Origin: Microbotryum silenes-acaulis
Lineage: Eukaryota; Basidiomycota; Microbotryomycetes; Microbotryales; Microbotryaceae
DNA: 64,000 nucleotides
Reading direction: 5' to 3'
NCBI GenBank assembly: GCA_003665825.1
Contig: QPFY01000015.1
Location: 558,001-622,000, forward strand
Shown piece after piece: positions 10,663-22,169 of this stretch; the stretch's first letter is position 1, and the number at the start of each line of letters is the position of its first letter. Both the position numbers and the translations under genes were made by a program. The notes under the pieces are model-generated. The model did no database searches. It was given only the letters and a program-made list of their open reading frames with translations, and was not told the DNA's origin.

Positions 10663-11693
10663 GGCTCCCGCGTAAGCTTATGGCTGCTCACTATAAGCCG
10701 ATGGTGCGCCGAGGCGACCGATGGCCGGCGCAGAGTGCGTCGCACGTGACAGGACCGACAGTGTTCGGATTCCGGACTTGGGAGTCTGTTCCGGCCTGCA
10801 CTCTAGTTAGAGGTAGCCACCATCATCGTGCATTTCCAGTACCTAGTCTAAGAGTGACTAAGTATCTCTCGGACTCCCACATGAGCATATTCTCCCCTGG
10901 AAACTAGCGATGAATCTGACCTCAAAAGCCGCAGCGCCTCCGACTGCAGGAGGAAGGATGAGGGAGTGAAGGGAAGGACCCGTTTCGCTAAGCACAGCTT
11001 TGATGGGCGAAGTGCCTAATTTGAGTTCCAGCGCCCAGTGGTATCGGTAGCTCAGGGACAGGGTCGTCTCGCGTTCTTTCGAAAGAAAGCTAGAAATGAC
11101 TGGATTCACGTCACTCACCAGGTTGTAAGCCAACACTGATTCCAATGAGGCGGGTAAAATATCCGCTGAGACCGTGCCGGGTAGTAGGATTAACTCACAG
11201 ACTCTGAACGCTTGAATAAGCCCGCGGTGTGCGGTGAGCCATGAGTATTACCACATCAAAGTGGCGTAACATGTAGGATTAGCGATCGGCGATGTGTGTC
11301 TCGGCTGCCGAGGAATTACTACGTGGGGTGTATTGGGACCCGACTCCCATCCCCCACGTCGCTCCCGCGTCCGGCATCCGAAGAGTCCAGATGTGAGGGA
11401 GTCCCAGGCTGCGCGGCCGGCCCGCCTTAGTCCTGACACGACCTGACACGGCCTGACACGTCAGGGCTTCGTCAGGGCAGCTGAGCGCGTCGAGCACTGA
11501 TCGCTCTGATCGGGGGACCTGCCTATCGTTCAAAAAGTACCGCGGCCGCCTCTGTGCCATCCACTCCCACTTGCACTTCGCTAGCACTACACCGAGGGGA
11601 GTTGGACGCGCTCAAGGCTGCAGTTATCGACGCTAGGCTGGTACGCCATTCTCCTCCTGTGACCACCTGGCCCCGGGCCCCCCTCCTCCGAAG
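10663..11693. other. Divergent intergenic region
   Basis: Lies between the heme oxygenase (leftward) and the GT2-GT4 gene (rightward), so it should contain both promoters. A 10-base tandem repeat (CCTGACACG plus one base, three copies) sits at about 11432-11462. No gene was recognised. Confidence 0.5.
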
Positions 11694-14600
11694 ATGTCGC
11701 CGGCGTCCGCAACTAGCTTCGGGACCACACCCCCGCGAGCAACGCCAGCGCGGAACGACTTCCATCAAGTCGGGTCGGTGGCAGGTTCTGGTCTTATCAA
11801 CAGTCATGAACCACGTCGTGCACCCAATGTCGTGTTCAGCCCATATAAATTGGCGAGGCGGCGCAAGTTCAATAGTCCGCTCCTGATTGGGGTCGCGCTC
11901 CTGTTCTTCATCTTTTGGTCCAGCCTCAAGTCGACAAATCCGACAGGCACACCTTCGCTCTGGAATAGCTCGACGTGCGACGAGCCATCTTGGAAGTTGC
12001 TGCCGCGTTGGATCCTACCGGGCAGAACACCCAACAGCAACAGTCGCTGCTTGTCGAGAGCTCTGCAGAGACGAACCGACCGGCCTATCTCCGACGACTT
12101 CAAGCTCTCGGACAATGCCCTACCGATCCACTTTGTTCACGAGAAGATCCACTTTCACAATACTCCCATCTCTGCGCATCGACCGGCTTCTAACCAGTTC
12201 ATGCTGGCTCCTGACGTGGCCAAATCGGGTCAGCTACGTCGGAACGCGCCAGTGCTCTCCATCATCACTGCGACTCAAAACCCCCGCAGCCTCATGCTCG
12301 AAACCGCGCAGACTGTGCTCGGCCAGAGCTTGCAGAACATCCAGTGGGTCATTGTCGATGATCATTCGAACGAGACGGACTCGCTCGCCATGCTCGCCAG
12401 TATCGCCAAGGATCCTCGGGTGGTAATTCTCAAGAACACGGGCGATCGAGGCCTCGCTGCCAGCCGCAACGTGGCCCTGAACTGGCTCCTCAGCGAGAGT
12501 CGCATCGCTGCAGGTCTACAACCTCGCTATATCGCCAGTCTAGACGACGATGACCTGTACGAGCTTACAGCCCTCGAAAAGGTGCGCAAGCATGTTTCCC
12601 CACCTTTTCCCGGCGTTTTAGAGCCATGCTCCCAAAACGCTCCGAGCTGACCCAGCTGGCTTTTTACAGACCGTGTGGATGCTGGAGTCCAACCCAGAAT
12701 GGGATCTTGGCGGTTTCCATGTCATCAAGTTCAACGCGAACAACGAGACTATCGTCCAAGGCGTTCACTCTGGATCAGCCAATTTTTTCAACGTAAGTTG
12801 AGCGCTTTTCCTCCGGCCAGTCTACAGTCCGTGTCACAGCAGGGAGCGGCAGGCTGAGAGCGTTCAAAAACCTTTCGCAGGGCAACTTTGTGCCAAACGC
12901 CGCGGTTTACACATCCAGGGCCATTGTCAATTCGGGCTGTCGATACGACGATGTAAACTTTGCTGTAGGGGGAGAGGATTGGGACTTCTGGATGTGTTTG
13001 GCGGAGGTGAGAGCGTCCCTCTGGCGGTTTGCGAGTTTCATCGAGTGGATCCCACTCACATGCGTCCTATCGCATTTGGCACCTGCGGACAGAACGGTCA
13101 CTGGGGTGGAAGCGTTCCTGAGCCTCTCTACTGGTATCGAGGGAATCCCGCGACGTTCCGTCAATCACGATGGGGCAACATGTTTGTAAACGGGTTTTCA
13201 GATCTGAAGCGGCGTATCGAGAAAAAACATCCGGCGCTCTTGACGAGTGGTACGTTCCCTGACATTGCGGCCAGACCATCGAGGCAGCTGGAGCCGATTC
13301 GGTGGGACGCCCCATTCGAATCACACCTCGCGCGTTTCACCAAGGCGGTCATGTTCGTCGTGCCGTGGCTCTACATCGGGGGGGCCGACATTGGGGCTCT
13401 CCATCAAATTCAGCTTTTCGCTGAGCGCGGGTATCGCGTCACTGTTGTCTGCACGCTGTACAAGAACCCCGAGGGACTCGAGCTGCGTCCTGTCGTTCTT
13501 CAATTTACCCACGATGTCCACGTGGTCCCGAGCTTTCTGCGCGCCAACGACATTCCACGTTACATCAAGTACCTTGTGCAATCTCGCGGCATCGACGAAA
13601 TAATCATGAGCAACTCGCAGCTCTTTTACGAGATGTTGCCGGCATTGGCGGAGCAAATGCCGCACGTCAAAATGATCGATGTAAGTTAAGCTCGCGACGA
13701 CCTTTCGAGCTGCGTTCGACACATGACTCATTCAAACTTGACGTCTGCTACGCAGTATCTTCATAATGAAGCGTACGACGGCTGGAAGTCCGGTGGCTAC
13801 CCTACTCTTTCCGTGATCACTCAGCGATTCCTATCCCGGACGGTCACCTGCTCGTCGTATCTACGTGATTGGCTCATTGCACGGGGCCACGACGCCGGAT
13901 CGATCGGTGTCGTCAAACTTGGCATCCAAGTCGGTGATTTTGTTCCTGCAACCCCGTCTGAACGCGCTGCCGCAAAACGGGATGCTCTCGAAATCGACCC
14001 GCGCACGACGGTCATCACCATCGTCGGCCGCCTAGACCCCCAAAAGCGACCAACACTTGTCCCGCTCATCGCTGACACCTTGCGGCGTATCGGGCAGTAC
14101 AAGCCTGGCGACTTCATCATTCTTATGGTTGGCGATGGCGCACTCAAAGGCGAAGTCGCAGCGAGAATCGGCCAAAACAAGGTCAAAGATTACGTGCGGG
14201 TGTTAGGAACGGTTGGGAAGCCTCAACAAATCTTGGCTGCGACGGATATTTTCCTTCTCCCTACCATGGGCGAAGGAATCTCTATTGCCGTCGCGGAAGC
14301 TATGGCCATGGCTTTGCCTGTGGTGTCTGGTCGTGTCGGCGCTTTGCCCGAACAGCTCGGTGCCGTGGATCAGAACTCTCCGGAAGCCGCTGGAGTTCTG
14401 ATCGAGCAAACGATGGACGACAAGATGGACGCGCCTCTGTATGCGTACGAGCTCCATCGTCTAATCGGGGAACCCAACTTGAGACGCGAGTATGGTGCTC
14501 AAGGACGACGACTCGTCGAAACAACCTTCGACTGGCGACAAACTCTATTGGGACTTTTTGACGAGATCAAGCTCGCCAGGCTGCCCTCGTCCAAACGTGA

Positions 14601-15259
14601 CTTACACACCCCAAATCCCGCTGCGTACTTCGCATTACAAACCTTACTGTTAGAGAACGGAAGGGTGAGTGACGGTTCGAGAGGCGGATCGTTTTCAGAT
14701 CTCGTGAATGCTTGCTGAGTACAGACTGGGATGATAGGAAACGGACTTCGCCGTTGCTCAGAATGCCCTCAGGATGCCCAGACGGACAGGCTTCGGCCGG
14801 GAGCTCCAAGATCGATGCGGCGAGTCAACGAAGGCACTGACGGAATGGATCAACTCGCTGGTCAAGCCAACGGCTTGCAATAAGCGCGATGTGCTCGATG
14901 TCGAGTCTCTCCAGGCCAGCGGCAAGTATCAATGCTCCGCTTGGTGGGTTTACTTCTCTGCAGCGCGAGCACTCTTTCATTTGTCATATTTCTACCTTGC
15001 TAAAAACGCTCATTTCGCTTGCAGGTGCATCTTTGACTTGACGACAACTGAGCATGCTGGGTGGTCATTCAACGGCGCGTGCTTCGACCGATTCGATGAA
15101 GGGAATCAGGGATGGTGCAGACAGTAGGTCAAGGTGTCCTCGTCCGGGCCCAGACTGCCAGAGCTCCTTGCTGACACGCGTTTAAACCTCAGGTTTTGGA
15201 GCAACAGGCCCGCAGACATCAAACTACCAAAGGTGTCAGCTAGTCGGAATCCGACGTGA
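11694..15259 (+). CDS. Bifunctional GT2-GT4 glycosyltransferase, type II membrane protein
   Basis: Eight exons (11694-12581, 12670-12792, 12881-13006, 13093-13680, 13756-14664, 14738-14943, 15025-15123, 15193-15259) give 1001 residues. Residues 61-77 are a signal anchor (SPLLIGVALLFFIFWSS). From about 185 to 440 lies a GT2 (GT-A fold) domain: VLSIITATQ, WVIVDDHSNETDS, the acidic SLDDDDLYE and GGEDWDFWM. From about 455 to 830 lies a GT4 (GT-B fold) domain: GGADIGALHQ, ITIVGRLDPQKRP, MVGDGALKGE, and TMGEGISIAVAEAMAMALPV with the EX7E-type pair. A cysteine-rich tail of ~150 residues (CSAWCIF, GACFDRF, GWCRQFW) follows. The protein could add two different sugars in turn in the Golgi. Substrates are unknown. 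The start is the first ATG of the open frame that includes the anchor. Confidence 0.87.
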
Positions 15260-15766
15260 TCGAGTCCGGCGGAGACGATGTGGACACTATAGAATCCTGT
15301 GCATTGTAATTTAATCAGAGCTGTGGTCGCTGCAAAGCTAGCCTCATACACGAGAGGGGCCTTCTATCTAGGCAACGAGGATGATGACTGTGCCTTGCCA
15401 AAGCACCTGGAGTAAATTGTCACCCGAACTCGGCATGGGCTTAATGCAACACCGGACGCCATAACAACCCGAATAATCCCTCGAGACTAATTTCTGTGGA
15501 TGTGAACCGTCCGATCAATATGGCAGCATTTGATCGCCTCTTCTATTTTTCAGCTTTGTGGACGCGATGTTGGGCTTTTCGTCAACGCGCTCTCCCTCCT
15601 CGCAGGGAGTTCGATCAAGCTAAGACTAGCATCCCCGGTCCTTCCCGCCGACGCCCCCTTGCTATGGGTTTCGACCCGTTGAACCGATTCGTTGTGGGTG
15701 ACTCCTGAAGAGGTCATCTTGATCGGAGCGTAACCTAAGATGCACATAGACAGCGTGAGTCCAGTT

Positions 15767-18002
15767 TCAGCTCCTTCGTAAGCCCGTATACCCTAGACGA
15801 GCGTCCGACGAAAAGCGTGCAAGCCCCGGAGATCGTGGACGGACTGACCTGCAAGTGTTCTCTTCTTGACTTCGTTGGCCACTTGCTTGGCATGCGTGTA
15901 CAACAGCCCGGCCGCGAAACCTATCGTGACCGCACTGACGGATCGTAGCGTGACAGGGTCATGGAAGAATACCATGCCGCTGATCGCGACAGGAAGCTTG
16001 TTGAGGGCGCCGATCATGCTACAGAAGGCGAAACCAATAGCTCAGATTTGAACCTCATTACGACACATGAAGGTGGGATAGCGAAGAGCATACCTATACG
16101 TTGTCGACGACGTCACACGAATACACCAAGCACTGAATGAGGGCACGACTAGGCGGCTCAGCGTTCTAGTTCTGGATCCCGCCATACGTCTCGCGGTGCA
16201 TCAGCCCAGGGGCGGTACACGCACCTGCAAAAGCTAATAAATACAGCCACAAATCCGGAGAGCAACATGGCGAAGATGAGATGAGACCGTGCGTCGGAGG
16301 GGCTGGGGAAATTGTTGGGTCAGCTCAAAAGCACTCGTCCAGTGAAGTCGGCCCGTAACGACTCGACTCACAAATTGAGGGCAAAGTTCGATGGTGACCA
16401 ACCCTCAAACATGATGCTGGCGAGCAAAAGTACAGGAGTACTTATTGCGTTGTTGTAAAAGCTGGTCTGCCAGTCGGTAAAGGCCATCGCCTTGATTTTC
16501 TTGCGCATGCCCAAGATCTATTAAAGATAACTGAGACCGTAAGCAGAGCTGACTGTGCGGGGACAGCTTGGGCCGGGTAGGGACTGACATATGCTGCGCT
16601 GACGAGGCAGTTGATGGCAATCCAGAGGTATCCGATGCCTGTGTCGGTGCCTTTTGCTGACGGCAGTTCATCGGCCGAGGGGGAGAACGCGGCCACAATA
16701 TTGGGGCCGGCAGCAATCACCGAGGAGAGAATCTAGGATGCGGTATGTTGTTAGCCCAAGGTCGAAGACAATGTCGCAGAGACCCTCTGGGAGTTACGGA
16801 CCATGAAAACGAATGACAGTAACTCGAGTTGGGTGACGGCGCCGCCGAACCAGATTTTCTCGCCGTACGCCTGCGCAACAAACGGTTCGAGTTTGACAAC
16901 CATCAGCGAGGCCATCGGGGTTTCTGGGACCCGACGTACGATGAGAATGATGGTAAGATTTTTGAAGATAACGTAGACAGGTATCGACAAATATTGCTGC
17001 GAGTTTAGATTACGATGTCAGCCAACTCGACCGACGCCTTCTCGGAGTCAAAGTCTCCCCGACTGACCAGGGCCTTTGAGCCAGAGTACATCAATGCGAC
17101 TAGACCCAGCGACACGGGCGCCCAATTCCGAGCGCTATCCCAGTGAAAATCGGGATAGGTGATGAGCTGTAGCCAAGCACGATGGGCCCGGTTCGAGGGT
17201 GTGTTGAGTACCCGCGATGTAGACGTCGGTCGGAAGGGAACGCACTCACGCCCGACGACTTTGCCCCGTGAACGGCTGCGGCACTGACGCAACTCTGCAC
17301 CGCGAGCATGAGAAAGTTCATCGAGAAATCCCTGCCCGACACGATATACTGCGGCGTTGGGAGTTAATACATCATTTGTTAGGGTCTGTTGTACCTCACC
17401 GAAGAAGATCTTGCGCCAAGACGACCACTTGATCGTATTCAACAAGTCGCCCACTTCGGCGCGCCGGAGCACGACGCGTGGTGATGATTGATGGTGACGA
17501 CGACAGCGACGATGGTGTGGTCACGTAGCCAATTGATTTGCTGACCAGGGCGTTCCCAGTCCAATCGAACACTGACCTTGTTGGCGACCGTCATGGACAG
17601 CGAGGAGCAGCACACGGCGATGATGGACAGCGCGGCCTGGTTGTTGCTATGTGCGAAGAAGCCAGACCAGGTCGACGTGGACATGGACGTGGACGCTGCC
17701 ATACCGCCTTGACTCTGCTGCGAGCGCAGCAAGGGGTTGGACTGCGACAGGCGCGACGAATGGGACGAAGTTGTCGTCATCGCGTCGATCGAAAGTCGCT
17801 GGTCGTCGTCCTCGTCGTCCTCGTCGTAGTCTTCTTCTCCTTGGTCGTCGTCGTCGTCGTCGCCGTACTCGTAGTCTTGTGCGTGGTCCGGGGCTTGCTG
17901 TGGCGTGTCACTGCGGTTGCTGTAGCTGGACGCGGCCTGATCGGCGCAGGCTCCTTCCTCGTTCGGATACGCGGCGCTGTCGGCTCGGGCCGCACCGCTC
18001 AT
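15767..18002 (-). CDS. VRG4: GDP-mannose transporter of the Golgi
   Basis: Eleven exons (18002-17577, 17348-17250, 17166-17068, 16996-16940, 16870-16802, 16732-16589, 16517-16372, 16302-16225, 16132-16094, 16018-15849, 15792-15767) give 450 residues. The protein exchanges cytosolic GDP-mannose for luminal GMP. Both signature motifs are present: FYNN in [11 protein letters not shown] and GALNK in [16 protein letters not shown]. The remaining segments ([30 protein letters not shown]) match the ten-helix NST family. The first ~140 residues precede the first helix and include a long Asp/Glu run ([20 protein letters not shown]), unusual for this family, whose cytosolic tails are usually short. The last small exon is the least certain; reading through it gives a different short tail. 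It would supply donor sugar to the neighbouring transferases if these use GDP-mannose. Confidence 0.9.
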
Positions 18003-19185
18003 GCGAGATCAGGTCAACCGGTCACCGGTCACCGGTCAACGCCGAGTCTTGGCCACGACAAGCGGAACAGACTGCAGGGGAAAGGGGTCCTAATGCGCTC
18101 CAGTGTCCACTGCACGACCAAGCGCCGCCTTGGCCAACAGCCGTCAAGAGCCGCCAAGAGCTGTCAAGGGTGGTTGGTGTTGGTGTGGTGATCTGACGCG
18201 CGAGTAGGCAACAGTCACGAGATGCAACGTCACACTTCGGAAACAAGCACCGAGGTGAGACGGCAGGAGACGGCCGGCCCGCGGGCACTACATAATGCGG
18301 CGGCCGATCAATCTACTACTAGTACGCCCTCTTGCAAACTCAACAGCAGCCTGTATCATGAATATTTGTTGAAAACTTTGATGAACTGTCTCCCACCTCC
18401 GGCTCAGCCGACGGGCCACTATACGTACTCACTCTCACCAGATCGGGTCGTCTCGCTTTTTTTAATTTTTGTTTTTCCAATTTTTCTTCAACTCATGGAG
18501 TCCAGCAACAGCATAAGTACATATTCGGAAGTGTCGGAGGAGACACATATAGGCAGACTGGCTGGGCCATTCGTGTGAGACTCGAAATATTCCGGCTCAG
18601 GACAGCGATAAGGCGGGCTGTCACGTCCGGGCATTTTGGCAAGGAGTTTTTTCGGAGAATACACAACAGTCGATGACCCAGAATCCGCGCTGGGCCACCT
18701 GCAAAATGATGGTCAGCGATCTCTGGGGACGGCTGGGCATTGGCCTTTTATAAAGCCACCACTTATCTGACACAGTGTTCCAGGTCAATCTCGGCTCATT
18801 TCGTCGGTGTGACGTGACGCGTGCGCCTCTTCCGTCTTGTATCGGCCACGTAAAAACCGGCAAGACATATCGCATAGCAGATCCAATTTCCCAATTTGGC
18901 CGCTGTTGAAGGATCAGCGCTCCATTAATTCACGTACAAAACCCCATCGTCCTTCGACTTCCTTGGGCGTCGGAGGTGATCTTTCTCCCTGCATTTGTCA
19001 AGGCAACATTCTGCTCTCCCCTGAAAGATGGTGGTTCGCACTGCCCAGCAACGGTAAGCCACTTTGGGAGATGGTTTTTGAGGGTACGATAAAATTTCCC
19101 ATAGCAGCCCCTTACCGGCGGGACACACTCCTAGTAGACACGCACTCACTGCCATCCGGCAGTACCTGCCACGCGCGAGCGGCTA
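18003..19185. other. Intergenic upstream of the GDP-mannose transporter
   Basis: No gene recognised. The part next to 18002 should hold the transporter promoter; the rest ends at a solo LTR. Confidence 0.5.
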
Positions 19186-19190
19186 GGAAC

Positions 19191-19539
19191 TATTAGAAGT
19201 ATTGAAGACTGGATCCCGACTCAAGCAGTTGAGTACGAGCGCAAGATAGAGGATGGAAGATAGATCAAGCATTGCAAAAGGACTGACCTGGATCCCGACT
19301 CAAGGGGTTGAGTACGAGCGCAAGATTGAGGAGGGAAGATGGATGAAGAAGGAAGAGAGACGAGCGCTCGTGAGGCGCGCGACTTCAACCCAAGCCAACG
19401 TGTCAACTGAGTCTCAATCAGGCGCAGGGATCCGGCGTCGAGGGTAATAGGCTAAAGAAGGAGTGCAAAGTAGGATTGAAATAGTGGCATGAGAAGTGAA
19501 TAGGATTAGAAGAGAATCAGATATGATTGGGTTCTGACA
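19191..19539 (-). mobile_element. Solo LTR (349 bp) with 5-bp target duplication
   Basis: On the minus strand it begins TGTCAGAACCCAATC and ends CTTCTAATA. It is flanked by the duplicated five bases GGAAC (19186-19190 and 19540-19544, plus strand). A near-identical 270-bp copy lies at 43474-43743 in the opposite orientation. The extra 79 bases come from an internal tandem duplication of the GGATCCCGACTCAAG segment (at 19211 and 19290). Five-base duplications and TG starts are usual for Ty3/gypsy-type elements; no internal coding part is left. Confidence 0.85.
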
Positions 19540-19857
19540 GGAACAACTAGAGGCAGGACTTCGGAAGACTCCGGACTCCGGACTCCGGAGCGACAGAGAG
19601 CGTGCCATCGCATCGCGAGTCGGCGCCACGCTCTCTTGCTACCTACTGCATGCTGATCTGGCCGCGCCCTGTTTTTCCCCGTGGGATGTCATCATAGGTA
19701 ACCGAGTGACTCAGAACAACCCCCTTTCCGACTCCCGTGTCCATCCACCGAACAAGCTAGAGGAACCAAGGTACGTCGCGTCGTTGAAGTTGCTATCTCC
19801 TGCTGAAGTCTGGCGTTATTGACAAGCTCTGCCGTCTCCGGATCAGCTTGGCTGGCC

Positions 19858-21791
19858 ATGGATCCGACCAGGGAACCCACAATGGTGCCGATGGAGATAG
19901 GGGAGCCGACATCACCAGGCGTCGCTCTTTCCAGGAATCGGGTCATTCAGATCTCCGCGGCGTGTGGCTTGGTCGTTGTGCTCGCGCTGAGCTCCCTGTT
20001 CGCCCGTTCCGATCGACCGCTCCATGAAACTGCTGCGACGTGGCGGGACCACCTCGTCAAGGGTTGGAACTCGGGTTCGCAAGGCTCGACCGTGGTGTGG
20101 GCCGGGTCTGACGTCGGCCTATCGCAGAGGATGTTTGCCGAGCCCAATGACAATTATCGAGCCACATTTATTCACGCGGTCGTGAGGAGCAATGCGGACA
20201 CGTATCGCAAGGAAGACCTTGACTATGACCTTTACGTCTCCCTCGCGATGCATATCGAGGGTGAGTGCCGGCGCCAAGCCTGGCTCTTCCACCCCGATTG
20301 TCGAGGGTTATCTTCTTCCCCTCGGCGAGGACGATTCCGGAGCACTGACATGGGGCATGATTGTATCCTCAGTTATACCTTATCACAGAGCATTTCATCA
20401 GCTCACATCGACCGATCCGTCCATCTTCACCATAGGCGTTGCCTGCGAGCATGAGTTTGCTGGCCAGTTCTACTCAGTCCAAGGTTGGCAACACAACCTC
20501 GCGTGGGTCGCCGTTGTCAATTGCCCAGTACCTACGCAACTCGAAGAAGCGATGTCGCGAAACAGAAACAGGAGGGAGACGCTGAATACGACACTCACTT
20601 GGACCTACAAGGAAGACAAGGGCAAATTTACACACTCCCTTTTGCTCAACGCCCACTATCCCGAGCCGGAGAGCGAGGTGCGTTCTTAGAGGCCTCACGA
20701 CTCTTGCGGCCTCCGATCAAGCTACCGGTCGACTGAACTGTATCGCTTGTACCTTCTTGCTCTCTCTACTCCGCAGTTCGGCATCTGCCTATCGCCCATT
20801 TGGGGGCACCTCAATGCTCGGGCGACTTTGGAGTGGCGCGAGAACGCGCGTCGTCTCGGCGTCGACACCGTGCACTGGCATGCGCGTGATGCGAGTGTTG
20901 CCGAATGGGTGCGACGCTACAACTCGGTCACAGGCGCTAAGGATACGTTCATGTATGCTCCGCCGACCAGTCTCGAGACCTACGGACAACGGAAAAATCT
21001 TGCCGACAACGGATTGTATGGCGATCAGGTGTGTCAACTTCTTCTCAAGTTGAGACCCGCTGGGAACACTGGGTCAGTACTGAACTAGACAAATTCGACG
21101 ATAGGTCATTTATTACAACTCGTGCAAGTTCCGGTCACACCAGCTGTATCCGACGCGTTGGCTGGGCTACCTCGACCGAGACGAGGATTTCTTCCCCAAG
21201 ATTCTGCCTTCAACCATGTCGGCGGCAACCGGGCAGCGTCTTCGACCTGAAGAGACAATGCTGCGCACCTTGTTGCCAGACTACTTTGCCAATGTTGCTG
21301 CCGATATTGGCTCGGTGTGCCTGGAGAAGGTTTACCACGGCCACAAGCTCGATCTCGACGATGTGGTGCCTTTAAAAGTCGCGTCCACCGCCTTCCCGGA
21401 GCTCGGATACGCCGCAGCATGGATGCCACTGGAGCAGAATCACAAATGTATGCACCGCGTAAATGGCTACGAGAGCGCAAGCGTTCAGTAAGTCATACGG
21501 CGGCTATCTCCTTCCGATACTGCCAAGAAGTTGGCTGACGACTGTTCAACTCGCGGCAGCTACGGCGAAGGGTGGTATCCTGGATTTCACCAGGTCATCC
21601 ACGACAATGTCACCTCAGCCTCTGTTCCCTTTTATTTCTGGCATCAGCTTGCGCATGGCGCAGATTCAGGGAACCCTTCCCCGTACAAGGTGGAGGAGCT
21701 GAAGCGATACATTGGAGACCTGTGGATCGAGCGTGAGCGGATCTGGGACCGGATGCAGTGGGGATGTGATAGCCTGCCGTGTCGGTTTTGA
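19858..21791 (+). CDS. Second GT92/DUF23-like glycosyltransferase, type II membrane protein
   Basis: Exons 19858-20260, 20373-20677, 20777-21028, 21105-21487 and 21560-21791 give 524 residues. A signal anchor lies near residues 28-48 (IQISAACGLVVVLALSSLFA). The fold is recognised from FGICLSPIWGHLNARATLEW, GVDTVHWHARDASVAEWVR, LADNGLYGDQ joined to VIYYNSCKFRSHQLYP, and WLGYLDRDEDFFP, the acidic motif at the expected place. The C-terminal part has YGEGWYPGFHQVIHDN. Sequence and exon pattern differ clearly from the GT92-like gene at 6951, so this is not a recent duplicate. The ATG at 19858 was chosen because the upstream in-frame codons contain no earlier ATG. Golgi lumen is likely; the transferred sugar is unknown. 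It is one of three membrane glycosyltransferases within 15 kb. Confidence 0.8.
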
Positions 21792-22169
21792 GCTCGTCCA
21801 GCACTTCGATCAAGGCTCGATATAATCTTTTGTGGAGCTCTACCCCTGCCGCTTGGGAGATCTCTTCTCACAGGTTTGGGCGGTCAGCGCCGACTTTGGC
21901 CCCGCCGGATTGCAAGGAGTTCGTGTAATAACGTAGCGGTCTGAGCAAGAGCGTTCAGTAGGAAAGCGTTTGAGCCAGGGAGTGAGCCAACTTGATGTAT
22001 TTCAGTGACGACTATTCCCCATCTGTATGACTGTTAAGCTTGCCAGTTCGCGAAGAGATAGTCACTTGCGAGACTAGATCTTATGCCATCGTCGGAATGC
22101 GCAGCAGTCACTTCCGAAAGACCCCCAAAAACTTCTAGCACGATACCGGCGAGGAGGAAATGTATATGC
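21792..22169. other. Convergent 3' region
   Basis: Lies between the ends of the second GT92-like gene and the esterase-like gene. No feature beyond presumed transcript ends was seen. Confidence 0.5.

Noticed and set aside
11432..11462. Three tandem 10-mers (CCTGACACG-type) as an operator or CRISPR-like array
   Set aside because: Too short and without spacers; a simple tandem repeat is enough to explain it.
17538..18196. Plus-strand frames opposite the GDP-mannose transporter N-terminus
   Set aside because: Antisense of the Asp/Glu codon run gives valine- and arginine-rich frames; the transporter on the other strand is clearly real.
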